Shown: positions 17,125-25,472 of the stretch, one piece after another
Position numbering within the stretch: position 1 is the stretch's first letter
How the letters are laid out: each line of letters starts with the position of its first letter
NCBI RefSeq assembly: GCF_045291545.1
Contig: NZ_CP149514.1
Location: 1,364,001 to 1,428,000, forward strand
Origin: Gallaecimonas sp045291545
GTDB lineage: Bacteria; Pseudomonadota; Gammaproteobacteria; Enterobacterales; Gallaecimonadaceae
Length of the DNA: 64,000 nt
Reading direction: 5' to 3'
The notes under the pieces: model-generated
Databases searched by the model: none
What the model saw: the letters and a program-made list of their open reading frames with translations, nothing else
What the model was told of the DNA's origin: nothing
Translations under genes and position numbers: made by a program

Positions 17125-18015
17125 ATGCACACCCAAGATAGCCGGGCAGCCCTGCCCTTTTCCAACATTGTAGCTGGCCTTTGGCGGCTGGCTGACTGGC
17201 AACTGAGCGTACAACAGCGGGTACGTTGGCTTGAGCAGGCGCTGGAATTGGGCATCAATACCTTTGACCATGCCGACATCTATGGCGACTATCGCTGCCA
17301 ACAGCTGTTCGGGGAAGCTTTAGCGGCGGCACCACAACTAAAATCGCAGCTGCGTGTTGTCAGCAAATGTGGCATCAAGCTCACCAGCCCCAGTAAGCCT
17401 TATCAGCTAAACCACTACGACACCAGCGCTGCCTATATTCATCAGCAGGTCGATACCATACTCAAAGAATTACAGATTGAACGCTTGGACCTGCTCCTGA
17501 TCCATCGCCCGGATGCCTTGATGGCGCCAGCAGCACTAGCTGATACCGCTAACGAACTGATCAACGCCGGTAAAATTGCCCGCTTTGGGGTGTCAAACCA
17601 TAGCTGTAGCCAGTTTGCTTTACTAGATCAGTACATTCCCCTAGCCACCAATCAGGTAGAGATGTCGCTGCTCAATAATACGGTATTGGATGATGGCACC
17701 CTTGATCAGTGCCAGCAGGTTGGTATCCGCCCTATGCTTTGGTCGCCGTTAGGTGGCGGCCGGCTTTTTAATGGCCAGGATCCGCAGGCGCAGCGGGTAC
17801 GTCAACAAGCTTCACGGATGGCAGCAGAGCTGGGGGTGAGTATCGCTACTCTCGCCTATGCCTGGTTACTGCGTCACCCCAGTCGCCCCTTACCCATTAC
17901 GGGAAGTGGCCGCATTACGGCATTGGCTGAAGCCACTGCCGCTGAGCAGTTGCACCTCTCTAATGAACAGTGGTATCAGCTGTGGGTCGCGTCACGCGGC
18001 CACGATGTACCTTAA
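17125..18015 (+). CDS. Aldo/keto reductase, YdhF-like
   Basis: A 296-residue NADPH-dependent aldo/keto reductase. The catalytic aspartate/tyrosine motif appears as NTFDHADIYGDY (residues 49-60), the lysine in SKCGIK, and the histidine in LLLIHRPD. The C-terminal ITGSGRITAL corresponds to the NADPH-phosphate site. It looks most like E. coli YdhF, an oxidoreductase of unknown substrate. No clear ribosome site precedes the ATG. Its stop overlaps the convergent lipoprotein gene by four bases. Confidence 0.88.
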   Translation: MHTQDSRAALPFSNIVAGLWRLADWQLSVQQRVRWLEQALELGINTFDHADIYGDYRCQQLFGEALAAAPQLKSQLRVVSKCGIKLTSPSKPYQLNHYDTSAAYIHQQVDTILKELQIERLDLLLIHRPDALMAPAALADTANELINAGKIARFGVSNHSCSQFALLDQYIPLATNQVEMSLLNNTVLDDGTLDQCQQVGIRPMLWSPLGGGRLFNGQDPQAQRVRQQASRMAAELGVSIATLAYAWLLRHPSRPLPITGSGRITALAEATAAEQLHLSNEQWYQLWVASRGHDVP

Positions 18016-18428
18016 TAGCGAATCTCCAGAGGAACGCTGATCAGCTCCAAAGCATAAGGATCGGCGGCAACCGGCTCAGGGGTAACCAGCGTAACTTTGC
18101 CACCAGGCTCGGTAATGGTGGCTGCCAGCTGGTAGTGATGGCCCTTAAGAATGTCACTGGTTCGCATATTTAGCTGAAAACCTTTCGGTGAAGGGCCGGC
18201 AACGGTGAAGGTGGTTTTAGCGACGATATCCGCCGGGTTTTGTTGATCGGTCATCACAACTGTGGCCTGGCTGTCAGCGCTGAGTGTCAGCGATGAAGAG
18301 AACACCAACTCACCTTTGACCGTCAGTGCCGCTTTTTCATATTGCTGCTCTTCGTCCTTTTGTTGCGGTTGGCAAGCGGTTAAAAACATTGCCGTTATCA
18401 GGCAGAGACCGCCTGGCGCTATCTTCAT
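18012..18428 (-). CDS. YbaY-like lipoprotein
   Basis: A 138-residue predicted lipoprotein. The signal sequence ends MFLTAC with Cys19 as the lipid anchor, followed by an acidic linker QPQQKDEEQQYEKA. The rest is a single beta-rich domain (VKGELVFSSSLTL ... PLEIRY) of the YbaY/YscW type, found in E. coli YbaY and in pilotin-like proteins. Function unknown. It converges on and slightly overlaps the aldo/keto reductase gene. Confidence 0.75.
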   Translation of the reverse strand: MKIAPGGLCLITAMFLTACQPQQKDEEQQYEKAALTVKGELVFSSSLTLSADSQATVVMTDQQNPADIVAKTTFTVAGPSPKGFQLNMRTSDILKGHHYQLAATITEPGGKVTLVTPEPVAADPYALELISVPLEIRY

Positions 18429-18549
18429 GTTGTTCTCTCGATGCTGGCCGGCGGTAGTGCACTGCTCTGGCCCTGTTACATGGCTTTAAGTTACACGAAA
18501 TAGCCCTGAAGGGAACGTTTCTCTGAGGATGTTATTGCTGCTTTGCGCC

Positions 18550-19434
18550 CTACTGATACAAAACGCTGAGTTTTTGCCAACGCCTTAACAAGCGGGCTTT
18601 TTCTTCGTTGGCACTGTCCAGATCGTAATAAGGCAAGTCGGTCAGTTCATTATCCACACCAGGGGCTTTGTAGCCCGGCAACAACGCCTGGACAAAGAGC
18701 AGATACCCCAGAGCTTTGACCGGCTGATAATACTCACCGTTATTGACGTCGGCGTACTCATTGACCAATACCGCCAGCGCCATCAAGGTGCCCTGATCAG
18801 CTGCCGCTTCAAAGTACTCAATAGCCCGGGCCCGCAATAACGCCTCACGGCCATCGCCATTACGTCTGGCCTGATCTGCTTGGTAGCTGCTTTCAAAGCC
18901 CATCATCAGCTGCGCCAGGTAAAAACCCTGCTCGGCGGCCAAACGTTTTTGCGCCAGCACAAAAGCCCGGCTATGCCAGTGTATCGGTAGCGTCTTACAA
19001 CGCCTGAGCCATTGTTGCAGTGGTGTATTGTCAGCAAGAAAGTCATTGTCAAAACCGCGGCTGCAAAGCTCCAATCCCTGCGCCAGATAAAAATGTTGGG
19101 TGGCCGTGAGTGCCGGCCAGTTTGTTGCCGCTGCCAGGGCCTGCTGCGGTTGAAAGCCCGAGTGCATTGTTTGTAGTCGCAGGCGCAATTGGCTGTAGGG
19201 ATCTGCAGCGCTATCACTGGCTTGCCCCGGCTTTGCTGGTAAGGAGGCCGTATTTAGCGTTGATAAGGGTTGAGGATTTGCTGCCCGGCTGAGCGGCAGC
19301 GTATGGCCAACTGCCGGTTCGGTCGGGGGAGTGGCTGGCCACCGCTGTACTAACCAGCTACCAATCAACACAAAAGCCAGTGCCAGTGCCGCCAGACTAG
19401 CAACATTCGCCGCATAGCTCGGTCGTTTTGGCAT
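18550..19434 (-). CDS. Membrane-anchored protein with Sel1/TPR-like helical repeats
   Basis: I do not recognise a named family. The product is about 294 residues with one N-terminal membrane helix (SLAALALAFVLIGSWLV), a Pro/Ala/Ser-rich linker to about residue 80, and a periplasmic helical domain. A segment resembling a Sel1 repeat occurs near 195-225 (AIEYFEAAADQGTLMALAVLV). Upstream in-frame GTG codons at 19446 and 19452 are alternative starts, one with GAGG five bases ahead. It lies shortly after tyrA on the same strand and may be its operon tail. Confidence 0.65.
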   Translation of the reverse strand: MPKRPSYAANVASLAALALAFVLIGSWLVQRWPATPPTEPAVGHTLPLSRAANPQPLSTLNTASLPAKPGQASDSAADPYSQLRLRLQTMHSGFQPQQALAAATNWPALTATQHFYLAQGLELCSRGFDNDFLADNTPLQQWLRRCKTLPIHWHSRAFVLAQKRLAAEQGFYLAQLMMGFESSYQADQARRNGDGREALLRARAIEYFEAAADQGTLMALAVLVNEYADVNNGEYYQPVKALGYLLFVQALLPGYKAPGVDNELTDLPYYDLDSANEEKARLLRRWQKLSVLYQ

Positions 19435-19478
19435 GCGCTTACTCACAGGCACCTCAAATCAGCCGGTACGCTATGAGT

Positions 19479-20591
19479 CTAGTCTGCTTTTCGGTGGTCT
19501 TTACTCTGCGCCAGCAATTGCTGGCTTTGCGCCATAAACTCTGGTGCCAGGGGCCCGAAGTAATCGGCAACGGCGCTAAAGGCGCTAATAAAGCCCGATT
19601 TGTCACCCCGTTCCAGCAAGGCAATCACTTCATCCAGCTGCTGCTGGAAGTCCCGAAGCAGCCCCAGGTGCTCTTTCGAATGCATGGCAATATCAGCATA
19701 AAGAGCGGGGTTTTGTGCAAAGAGGCGCCCCACCATCGCCAACTCTAAACGGTAAATAGGCGAGCTGAGCGACAATAGTGTATCCAGTGGTACGTCACTG
19801 CGCTGCAAGTGCCGGCCATAAGCAAAGGTGACGGTATGGCGTAAGGTTTGAATAAACCCCATGGCCTGATCATGCGCTGTGGCATCTATGGCGATGGTTT
19901 GCAGTCCCCAGAGCTGGAGCTGCTCAAGTAGCCATTGGTTGTCGCCCCGGCCCTGGCAATACAACACCACTTCTTTGGCAAAGCTACTGACATCAGGGCC
20001 AAACATCGGGTGCAAACCCATCACTGGCCCGCGATGCTGCGCTAGCATTGCCTGCATCGGGGCTGTTTTTACCGAGGTCAAGTCTACCAGCAGGCAATCA
20101 TCGGCCAGTGTTGGCAATTGCTTTATCACGGCGACGGTTGCGCTGATAGGTACGGTGATGACGACCAGACCAGCAGTGGCCAGCAGTGGCGCTACGGTCG
20201 GCCAGTCATCCTGATCCAGCACCTCAACCTGATAACCGGCGCCACGGAAAGCATCGACAAAGCGTATTCCCAGCCGACCTTTGCCGCCAATCACCACAAC
20301 CGTGCCCAGCTCCGGGCGCAGGCACTTGCTGCCACTGCGATCTTCCCGGGCATAGCTTTCTCGCATACAGCGGCGCAGCACATCTTCTATCAGATCAGGG
20401 TTAACCCCTAGTTTGGCGGCTTCCTGGCGGCGCTCAGCCAGCATAACGGCTTCGCGTTCCGGCGCGTAAACAGGCAGACCATGCTGGCGCTTGATATCAC
20501 CAACCTCTTCAACCAGCGCTAGGCGTTGAGCCAGTAAGGTCAACAAGGTTTTGTCCAGCGCATCTATCTGCGCGCGAAGTTCATCCAGCAT
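19479..20591 (-). CDS. tyrA: Bifunctional chorismate mutase / prephenate dehydrogenase (T-protein)
   Basis: The tyrosine branch enzyme, 370 residues. The AroQ chorismate mutase occupies about residues 1-90 (LRAQIDALDKTLLTLLAQRLALVEEVGDIK). The NAD-dependent prephenate dehydrogenase follows, with the nucleotide loop VVIGGKGRLGIRFVDAF near 98 and MGLHPMFGPDV. It converts chorismate to 4-hydroxyphenylpyruvate. Its ATG overlaps the aroF stop by one base (TGATG), as in the E. coli aroF-tyrA operon. Confidence 0.96.
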   Translation of the reverse strand: MLDELRAQIDALDKTLLTLLAQRLALVEEVGDIKRQHGLPVYAPEREAVMLAERRQEAAKLGVNPDLIEDVLRRCMRESYAREDRSGSKCLRPELGTVVVIGGKGRLGIRFVDAFRGAGYQVEVLDQDDWPTVAPLLATAGLVVITVPISATVAVIKQLPTLADDCLLVDLTSVKTAPMQAMLAQHRGPVMGLHPMFGPDVSSFAKEVVLYCQGRGDNQWLLEQLQLWGLQTIAIDATAHDQAMGFIQTLRHTVTFAYGRHLQRSDVPLDTLLSLSSPIYRLELAMVGRLFAQNPALYADIAMHSKEHLGLLRDFQQQLDEVIALLERGDKSGFISAFSAVADYFGPLAPEFMAQSQQLLAQSKDHRKAD

Positions 20592-21652
20592 CAGCCGGTT
20601 TCCTCCAGCGACACTTCACCCCGGTGCAAGCTGGCCAGCAGGTGTTCGGTGGTAGCCCAACCGATGCAGGCATCCGTTACCGACTGGCCATAGTTAAGCG
20701 CCGCCGGTATGTCGGCTGGCTGCGCTCCTTCTTCAAGGTGGGATTCAAGCATCAAGCCAATCAAGTGCTGATTACCGTTCTGACGTTGGCGCATTACCTC
20801 TGCGGCAACCAGCGGCTGACGGCGGTGATCCTTGGCCGAATTGGCATGAGAGCAATCCACCATAATGGCAGGCGTCAGGGCACCGGCGGTGAGCTTTGCT
20901 ACGGCAGCATTGACATCCGTTTCATGATAGTTGGGCTGATTACCGCCGCGCAGGATCACATGGCCATCAGGGTTGCCTTCGGTTTGCAGCAAAGCCACTT
21001 GCCCCTGCTGGTTGATCCCCATAAAACGGTGTGGCTGCGCCGCCGCCTTTAAGGCATTAATGGCAGTGTCCAGACTGCCGTCGGTGCCATTTTTAAAACC
21101 CACCGGCATCGATAACCCTGAGGCCATTTCCCGATGCGTCTGTGATTCGGTGGTACGGGCACCAATGGCTGACCAGGCAAAGAGCTCTGCCAGGTACTGC
21201 GGGCTTATCGGATCCAATGCTTCAGTGCCAACCGGCAGGCCCAGTTCCGCCAGCCAAACCAGTAATTCCCTGGCAAGCTTCAGGCCCTTTTCCACATCAA
21301 AGGTGCCGTCCATATCCGGATCATTAATCAGCCCTTTCCAGCCCACGGTGGTGCGTGGCTTTTCAAAATACACCCGCATCACGATATAGAGCCGATCCTG
21401 ATATTGCTGATGCAACGCTTTCAGCCGCCGGGCGTAATCTTTTGCTGCTGCAGGGTCATGAATAGAACAAGGCCCGCACACCACCAGCAGCCGTGCGTCC
21501 CGGCCGTGGATGATATCAGCGATGGTTTGCCGGGCCTGGGCTATACCTTCCAAGGCCTGTTCACTGACAGGGCAAGCGGCTTTTAACTGCTGCGGTGTTA
21601 CCAACACTTGTTCAGAGGTGATGTGAACGTTATTGAGGCTATCTTTGTACAT
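20591..21652 (-). CDS. aroF: DAHP synthase, tyrosine-sensitive type
   Basis: Condenses phosphoenolpyruvate and erythrose-4-phosphate, the first step of the shikimate pathway; 353 residues (E. coli AroF 356). The start gives MYKDSLNNVHIT, closely matching AroF, including Asn8, a residue linked to tyrosine sensitivity. A longer frame to 21748 is not supported. Landmarks are VVCGPCSIHDP, RVYFEKPRTTVGWKGLINDP and GARTTESQTHREMASGLS. It is coupled to tyrA, fitting tyrosine-specific feedback. Confidence 0.96.
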   Translation of the reverse strand: MYKDSLNNVHITSEQVLVTPQQLKAACPVSEQALEGIAQARQTIADIIHGRDARLLVVCGPCSIHDPAAAKDYARRLKALHQQYQDRLYIVMRVYFEKPRTTVGWKGLINDPDMDGTFDVEKGLKLARELLVWLAELGLPVGTEALDPISPQYLAELFAWSAIGARTTESQTHREMASGLSMPVGFKNGTDGSLDTAINALKAAAQPHRFMGINQQGQVALLQTEGNPDGHVILRGGNQPNYHETDVNAAVAKLTAGALTPAIMVDCSHANSAKDHRRQPLVAAEVMRQRQNGNQHLIGLMLESHLEEGAQPADIPAALNYGQSVTDACIGWATTEHLLASLHRGEVSLEETG

Positions 21653-21800
21653 CGGCGCCGCCTTAAACTTTTCTTTACAGCAAACCCACAAGCTTGCGTT
21701 TGGCTTTACTATTGACAATTTAAATACAGTAACACTAGCCATTATCACTGCCTAGGCGGAGCTAGAAATTTTCTGTTCCCGAGCGATGGATTTGGGCACA

Positions 21801-22103
21801 ATGAAGAACATGACAGCATTTTTACTTCTGGCTTCAGTCCTCCAGCACCATGTGCCAGTTGCCGCCTTTTACGACGGCAAAGCGCGTCGGCTGTGCCAAT
21901 TTGTGGTGCAGGGGCGCTTAGGCAAAGTACCGCTGGATCACATCAACGTGCAGCAACGTGATAAACGCTTGGTCGTCAGTGGCCAGGCATTACTTACCGG
22001 TAAACCGAATATCAGTTATATCTGTAGCTTTTCGTTAACCGACAAGGGCTTGCAGCTGGATAAGCTGCAACTGTTGGAGCTAAAACAGCAAAGCCACCAG
22101 TAG
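21801..22103 (+). CDS. Small secreted protein of unknown function
   Basis: I do not recognise the family. The product is about 100 residues with a signal peptide (MKNMTAFLLLASVL...PVAA) and a mature domain of about 78 residues holding two cysteines (LCQFVV and YICSFS), which could form a disulfide in the periplasm. An in-frame ATG 15 bases upstream is an alternative start but gives a less typical n-region. It is divergent from aroF. Confidence 0.6.
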   Translation: MKNMTAFLLLASVLQHHVPVAAFYDGKARRLCQFVVQGRLGKVPLDHINVQQRDKRLVVSGQALLTGKPNISYICSFSLTDKGLQLDKLQLLELKQQSHQ

Positions 22104-22133
22104 CACACATAGATATTTAATAAAATCAAGTGG

Positions 22134-22298
22134 TTGACTCCATTTTTCGCGTTTGAAATGAATCGTCAGTTAACGATGCGGTGCTTTCCCTTCACCTGCC
22201 GGCACAGGCAAGTAGACTCGGTTTTGCAAGCAAGGTAATCGACTCTGTCGAACCCCTCTTACTTCAGGCCGCTTTTCCCACCTCGCGGCCTTTTTTTT
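22134..22298 (+). ncRNA. Candidate small RNA or orphan transcript ending at a terminator
   Basis: The 251-base gap before sbcB contains TTGACT (22134-22139) and, 18 bases on, a weak ATGAAT (22158-22163). A terminator ends at 22298. This would give an RNA of about 130 nt. No protein frame with a ribosome site is evident. The alternative is simply the 3' region of the small secreted protein gene. Confidence 0.2.
22266..22298 (+). terminator. Terminator upstream of sbcB
   Basis: Stem aggccgc (22266-22272) / gcggcct (22285-22291) with a 12-base loop is followed by an unbroken T-run to 22298. Confidence 0.7.
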
Positions 22299-22354
22299 CG
22301 CCCCGCTGACAGATGCGTTAGACTGAGCGTTTTGTGGCTCAGCAGACGCATTCA

Positions 22355-23770
22355 ATGACCGCCAGCTTACTTTTTCATGATTACGAGACGTTCGGAGCCG
22401 ATCCGAAAAATGATCGCCCCTGCCAGTTTGCAGCTATCCGCACCGATCTGCAGCTCCAGCCCATAGGGTCACCGATTGTTCTTTACAGCCAGCCCACAAA
22501 CGACTATTTACCCCACCCAATGGCCTGCCTCATTACCGGCATTACACCGCAATTGGCATTGCAGCGCGGTATCGCAGAGCCGCAATTTATCGCCAAAATC
22601 AATGACGCCATGAGCCAGCCAGAGACTTGCACGCTAGGCTACAACAGTTTGCGCTTTGATGATGAAGTGACCCGCTTTACGCTTTATCGTAACTTTTTTG
22701 ACCCTTATGAACGGGAGTGGCAGCACGGTAACAGCCGTTGGGATCTGATTGATGTAACCCGTGCCACTTATGCCTTGCGCCCGGAGGGAATTACCTGGCC
22801 ACAAAAAGAGGATGGCAGCCCCAGTTTTCGCCTGGAAGAGCTGAGTCAGGCGAACCAACTGGCCCACAGCCAGGCCCATGACGCCTTGTCGGATGTGGAA
22901 GCCACTATTGCCTTGGCAGGGTTGATCCGTCAGCGCCAGCCAAAACTGTATGAGTACTTCTTTAACCTGCGCCGTAAGCAGGCCGTGGCGGCGCTGATTG
23001 ACGTGATCAACCTGACGCCGCTGGTACATACTTCCTCCAAGATCCCTGCCTTGCAAGGCTGTACCACTTTTGTGGTGCCGGTCGCCTGGCATCCGGACAA
23101 CAAAAACGCCGTGATCGTCATTGATCTCAATGGTGACTTAACACCACTGATTGAACTCAGCGGCGACGCACTACGTCAGCGGCTTTATACCGCCACCGCC
23201 GATCTGGCGCCGGGTGAGTCACGCTTGCCGGTTAAGCTGGTACATATCAACAAGTGCCCGATACTGGCTCCGGCAAAGACCCTCAGCGCCGAACGGGCTG
23301 ACGAACTGGGCATTGACCGCCAGCGCTGCCGGGACAACCTGAATACCATCAAAGCCACCCCCGCCCTGCGTGACAAACTCACCATGCTGTTTGCCCAGCA
23401 GGGTGACTTTAGCGATGTTGATGCCGAAGCTGCGCTATACGATGGCTTTATCAAGGATGCCGACAAAGCCACCATGGCCAGGGTGCGTCAGTGTCAGGAC
23501 CCGGCGCAGCTGAGCCAACTGCATTTTCAGGATCAAGGCTTGCAAACGCTGCTGTTTCGTTACCGCGCCCGCTATTTTACGGCGACACTGAGCGACACTG
23601 AGCTGCGCCAATGGCAACAGTATCGCCAAAGCGTATTGTTGGATGGCCAACGTGGTTTGAGCCTGGACGCCTTTATGCTGGAACTCGAGCAGCTTGCGCA
23701 GACACGAGAAAATGACCCGCAGGCGCTGGCTGTGCTCAAGGCCTTGTATCAATACGCGCAGTCACTGTAG
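22355..23770 (+). CDS. sbcB: Exodeoxyribonuclease I
   Basis: A 3'-5' single-strand DNA exonuclease of 471 residues (E. coli 475), involved in recombination and mismatch repair. The DEDD exonuclease motif I is LFHDYETFGADP at the N-terminus, with GYNSLRFDDEVTR (motif II) and HSQAHDALSDVEATIALA (motif III). The SH3-like and C-terminal regions are also present (LVHINKCPILA, LLFRYRARYF). The ATG at 22355 fits the family; a GTG seven codons upstream is an alternative. Confidence 0.95.
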   Translation: MTASLLFHDYETFGADPKNDRPCQFAAIRTDLQLQPIGSPIVLYSQPTNDYLPHPMACLITGITPQLALQRGIAEPQFIAKINDAMSQPETCTLGYNSLRFDDEVTRFTLYRNFFDPYEREWQHGNSRWDLIDVTRATYALRPEGITWPQKEDGSPSFRLEELSQANQLAHSQAHDALSDVEATIALAGLIRQRQPKLYEYFFNLRRKQAVAALIDVINLTPLVHTSSKIPALQGCTTFVVPVAWHPDNKNAVIVIDLNGDLTPLIELSGDALRQRLYTATADLAPGESRLPVKLVHINKCPILAPAKTLSAERADELGIDRQRCRDNLNTIKATPALRDKLTMLFAQQGDFSDVDAEAALYDGFIKDADKATMARVRQCQDPAQLSQLHFQDQGLQTLLFRYRARYFTATLSDTELRQWQQYRQSVLLDGQRGLSLDAFMLELEQLAQTRENDPQALAVLKALYQYAQSL

Positions 23771-23981
23771 TAGGTAAAGTTGACATACATCACATAAAGC
23801 CGGGATTAATTGCCCCTGAGCAACCCCGGCGGCGGCGCCACAATCGCTGTTAACTGCTTGAGCCAGCCGTAAATCCCCTATATTTCAACAACTTTTTAAT
23901 ATTGTCGTTGCAAAACAAGGGGTGTGAACTTGACAAGAAAATGTGATTTACTCTGGTCTGAGTTTGAAAGCAGGCTGAGCA

Positions 23982-24497
23982 ATGCAAACAGAGTTGTCTA
24001 CTGTCCAACACAGTCGCTGGGTACCGCATTTGTTGCTGGTACCCTTTGTGCTGTTTGCACTGATTGCCGTGCTGATGGGGGGTAAACTGCTGGCTTCGGT
24101 GCATGACCGCTACAGCTGGCTATCGGAAGCGCAAATGACCCGGGGCGTGGTGCGTCAGCACTTGATCAAACATGTGGCGCAGCGCTTTGGTATCAGAGAA
24201 AAACTGCAATTGGCCATTTATTACAATGATAACCAAGGCCACTGGCACGAGTTTATCTCTAAAAGCGACCTGACCGAATACAATCCCTTTGCCAAGCCGC
24301 CACAAGTTGGTGAGCGTCTGTGGCTCTATTATCTACCCCAAAAGCCCAGTGAGGCTCGCTTGGCCGGCTTCAATGCTTTCTGGCTGCCGGTGGTCATTGA
24401 AGCGGTGTTCTTTGGTTTTTCCGCACTACTGGGATTTGGGCCGCTGCTATACCTGTGGTCAAGGCAGCGCCGCAACAATCCGCCCCGAACCTCATAA
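23982..24497 (+). CDS. DUF3592-like membrane protein
   Basis: A 171-residue protein with two membrane helices (about 15-37 and 133-156) enclosing an extracytoplasmic domain. In this domain GVVRQHLIK, YYNDNQGHWHEFISKSD, PPQVGERLWLYYLPQKPSEARL match the layout of DUF3592 domains. Function unknown. It stands alone between sbcB and a thioesterase gene with a plausible ribosome site (AGCAGG). Confidence 0.7.
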   Translation: MQTELSTVQHSRWVPHLLLVPFVLFALIAVLMGGKLLASVHDRYSWLSEAQMTRGVVRQHLIKHVAQRFGIREKLQLAIYYNDNQGHWHEFISKSDLTEYNPFAKPPQVGERLWLYYLPQKPSEARLAGFNAFWLPVVIEAVFFGFSALLGFGPLLYLWSRQRRNNPPRTS

Positions 24498-24563
24498 CAA
24501 GAGATTTTGACAGCGCTACCTGGCAATGCTTAGCTGGGCCTTTATCGCCAAGGAGCTTGCCAG

Positions 24564-24989
24564 ATGGCCCGTGTTACGCTGCACTTCCCTGCCCCCGTTC
24601 TGTTTACTCACCCCCTTCGGCTACGCATCAGTGATATTAATCATGGCCACCATCTGGGCCACGACACCTTAGTCAGCCTTTTTCACGACAGCCGTTGCCA
24701 GTGGCTGGCCAGTCATAACATGGCGGAATGGGACATTGACGGCCTGGCCACTGTGGTGGCCGAGCTGGTTGTCAACTACCGTGCCGAAGCTTTTGTTAAT
24801 GACACCTTGCAGATGGAGCTGGCCCTCGGTGACATCGGTAATAAAAGCGCCGAGATCTACCAGCAACTGCGTAAAGGTGAACAAGTCATTGCCGTCGCGA
24901 AAGTCTCACTGGTGTTTTTTGATATTGCTGCGCGCCAAAGTGCCCCGGTACCTCAGGCTTTTTTAAAACTGGCCAGGGCTGAGCACTAA
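24564..24989 (+). CDS. Hotdog-fold acyl-CoA thioesterase
   Basis: A 141-residue single-domain 4HBT-type protein. RISDINHGHHLGHDTLVSLFHDSR resembles the active-site strand-helix of YbgC/FadM-like enzymes, with Asp/Asn before the hotdog helix. The start is well supported by AAGGAG eight bases upstream. Its substrate is unknown. Its final 27 bases overlap the convergent gene for the AraC-like sensor domain. Confidence 0.85.
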   Translation: MARVTLHFPAPVLFTHPLRLRISDINHGHHLGHDTLVSLFHDSRCQWLASHNMAEWDIDGLATVVAELVVNYRAEAFVNDTLQMELALGDIGNKSAEIYQQLRKGEQVIAVAKVSLVFFDIAARQSAPVPQAFLKLARAEH

Positions 24990-25472
24990 AGGGCGAGGCT
25001 CGGCCTGTTCAGGTACCGGCCCCTGGCCTTTACGGGCTGCCTCGGTGGCGGCCACCGGCGCCAGTGCACCAACCGCTGGCCATGTCAGGGGCGGCAAAGG
25101 CTGTGGATGTTGCTCACAGATGGCTTCAGCGATGGCGGCTAATAAAGCCGGCTTGTGTTGATCAGCCCGCACCATTGACAGTTGCAGCCAAGGATCGTCC
25201 AACTGCCCCGCCTGTGGCGGTACCGGTAACGTCAGGCGGCACGACAACCACAACATCCGAAACTGCGCCCCGGCCGCCCCGCCCAGCATAAACAGGGTGT
25301 CTGCCGGTAACCACAGCAGCGCGCCGGCATTGAGCTGATGATAGTGCTGCCCCAGCCGTACCACGCCGGTTTGTTGTTGCCAATACACCAGCAAATGTGT
25401 GGGCAAGCGGCCTCTGGCCGACAATTGGGCCAGCGGTAACTGACGCTCTTCAGTCGTGATCGGCAAGTACAT
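24963..25472 (-). CDS. Orphan cupin/AraC-type sensor domain protein without DNA-binding domain
   Basis: A 169-residue protein whose first 85 residues resemble the ligand-binding cupin of AraC regulators (THLLVYWQQQTGVVRLGQHYHQLNAGALLWLPADTLF). The expected helix-turn-helix pair is absent; the C-terminus is instead Pro/Ala-rich and ends at LSPGQF. The ATG overlaps the upstream methyltransferase stop by one base, so it is the last gene of the long minus-strand operon. It may be a degenerate regulator or a small-molecule-binding cupin. Confidence 0.55.
   Translation of the reverse strand: MYLPITTEERQLPLAQLSARGRLPTHLLVYWQQQTGVVRLGQHYHQLNAGALLWLPADTLFMLGGAAGAQFRMLWLSCRLTLPVPPQAGQLDDPWLQLSMVRADQHKPALLAAIAEAICEQHPQPLPPLTWPAVGALAPVAATEAARKGQGPVPEQAEPRPLVLSPGQF

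Noticed and set aside
21662..21679. TyrR-box-like cttaaa-N6-tttaca just before aroF
   Set aside because: Only one half matches and the essential G of the G-N14-C pair is missing on the other; too weak to list as a site.
22180..22265. Stretch with gtcgaacccc resembling the T-arm of a tRNA
   Set aside because: No matching acceptor stem, anticodon arm or CCA end could be found.
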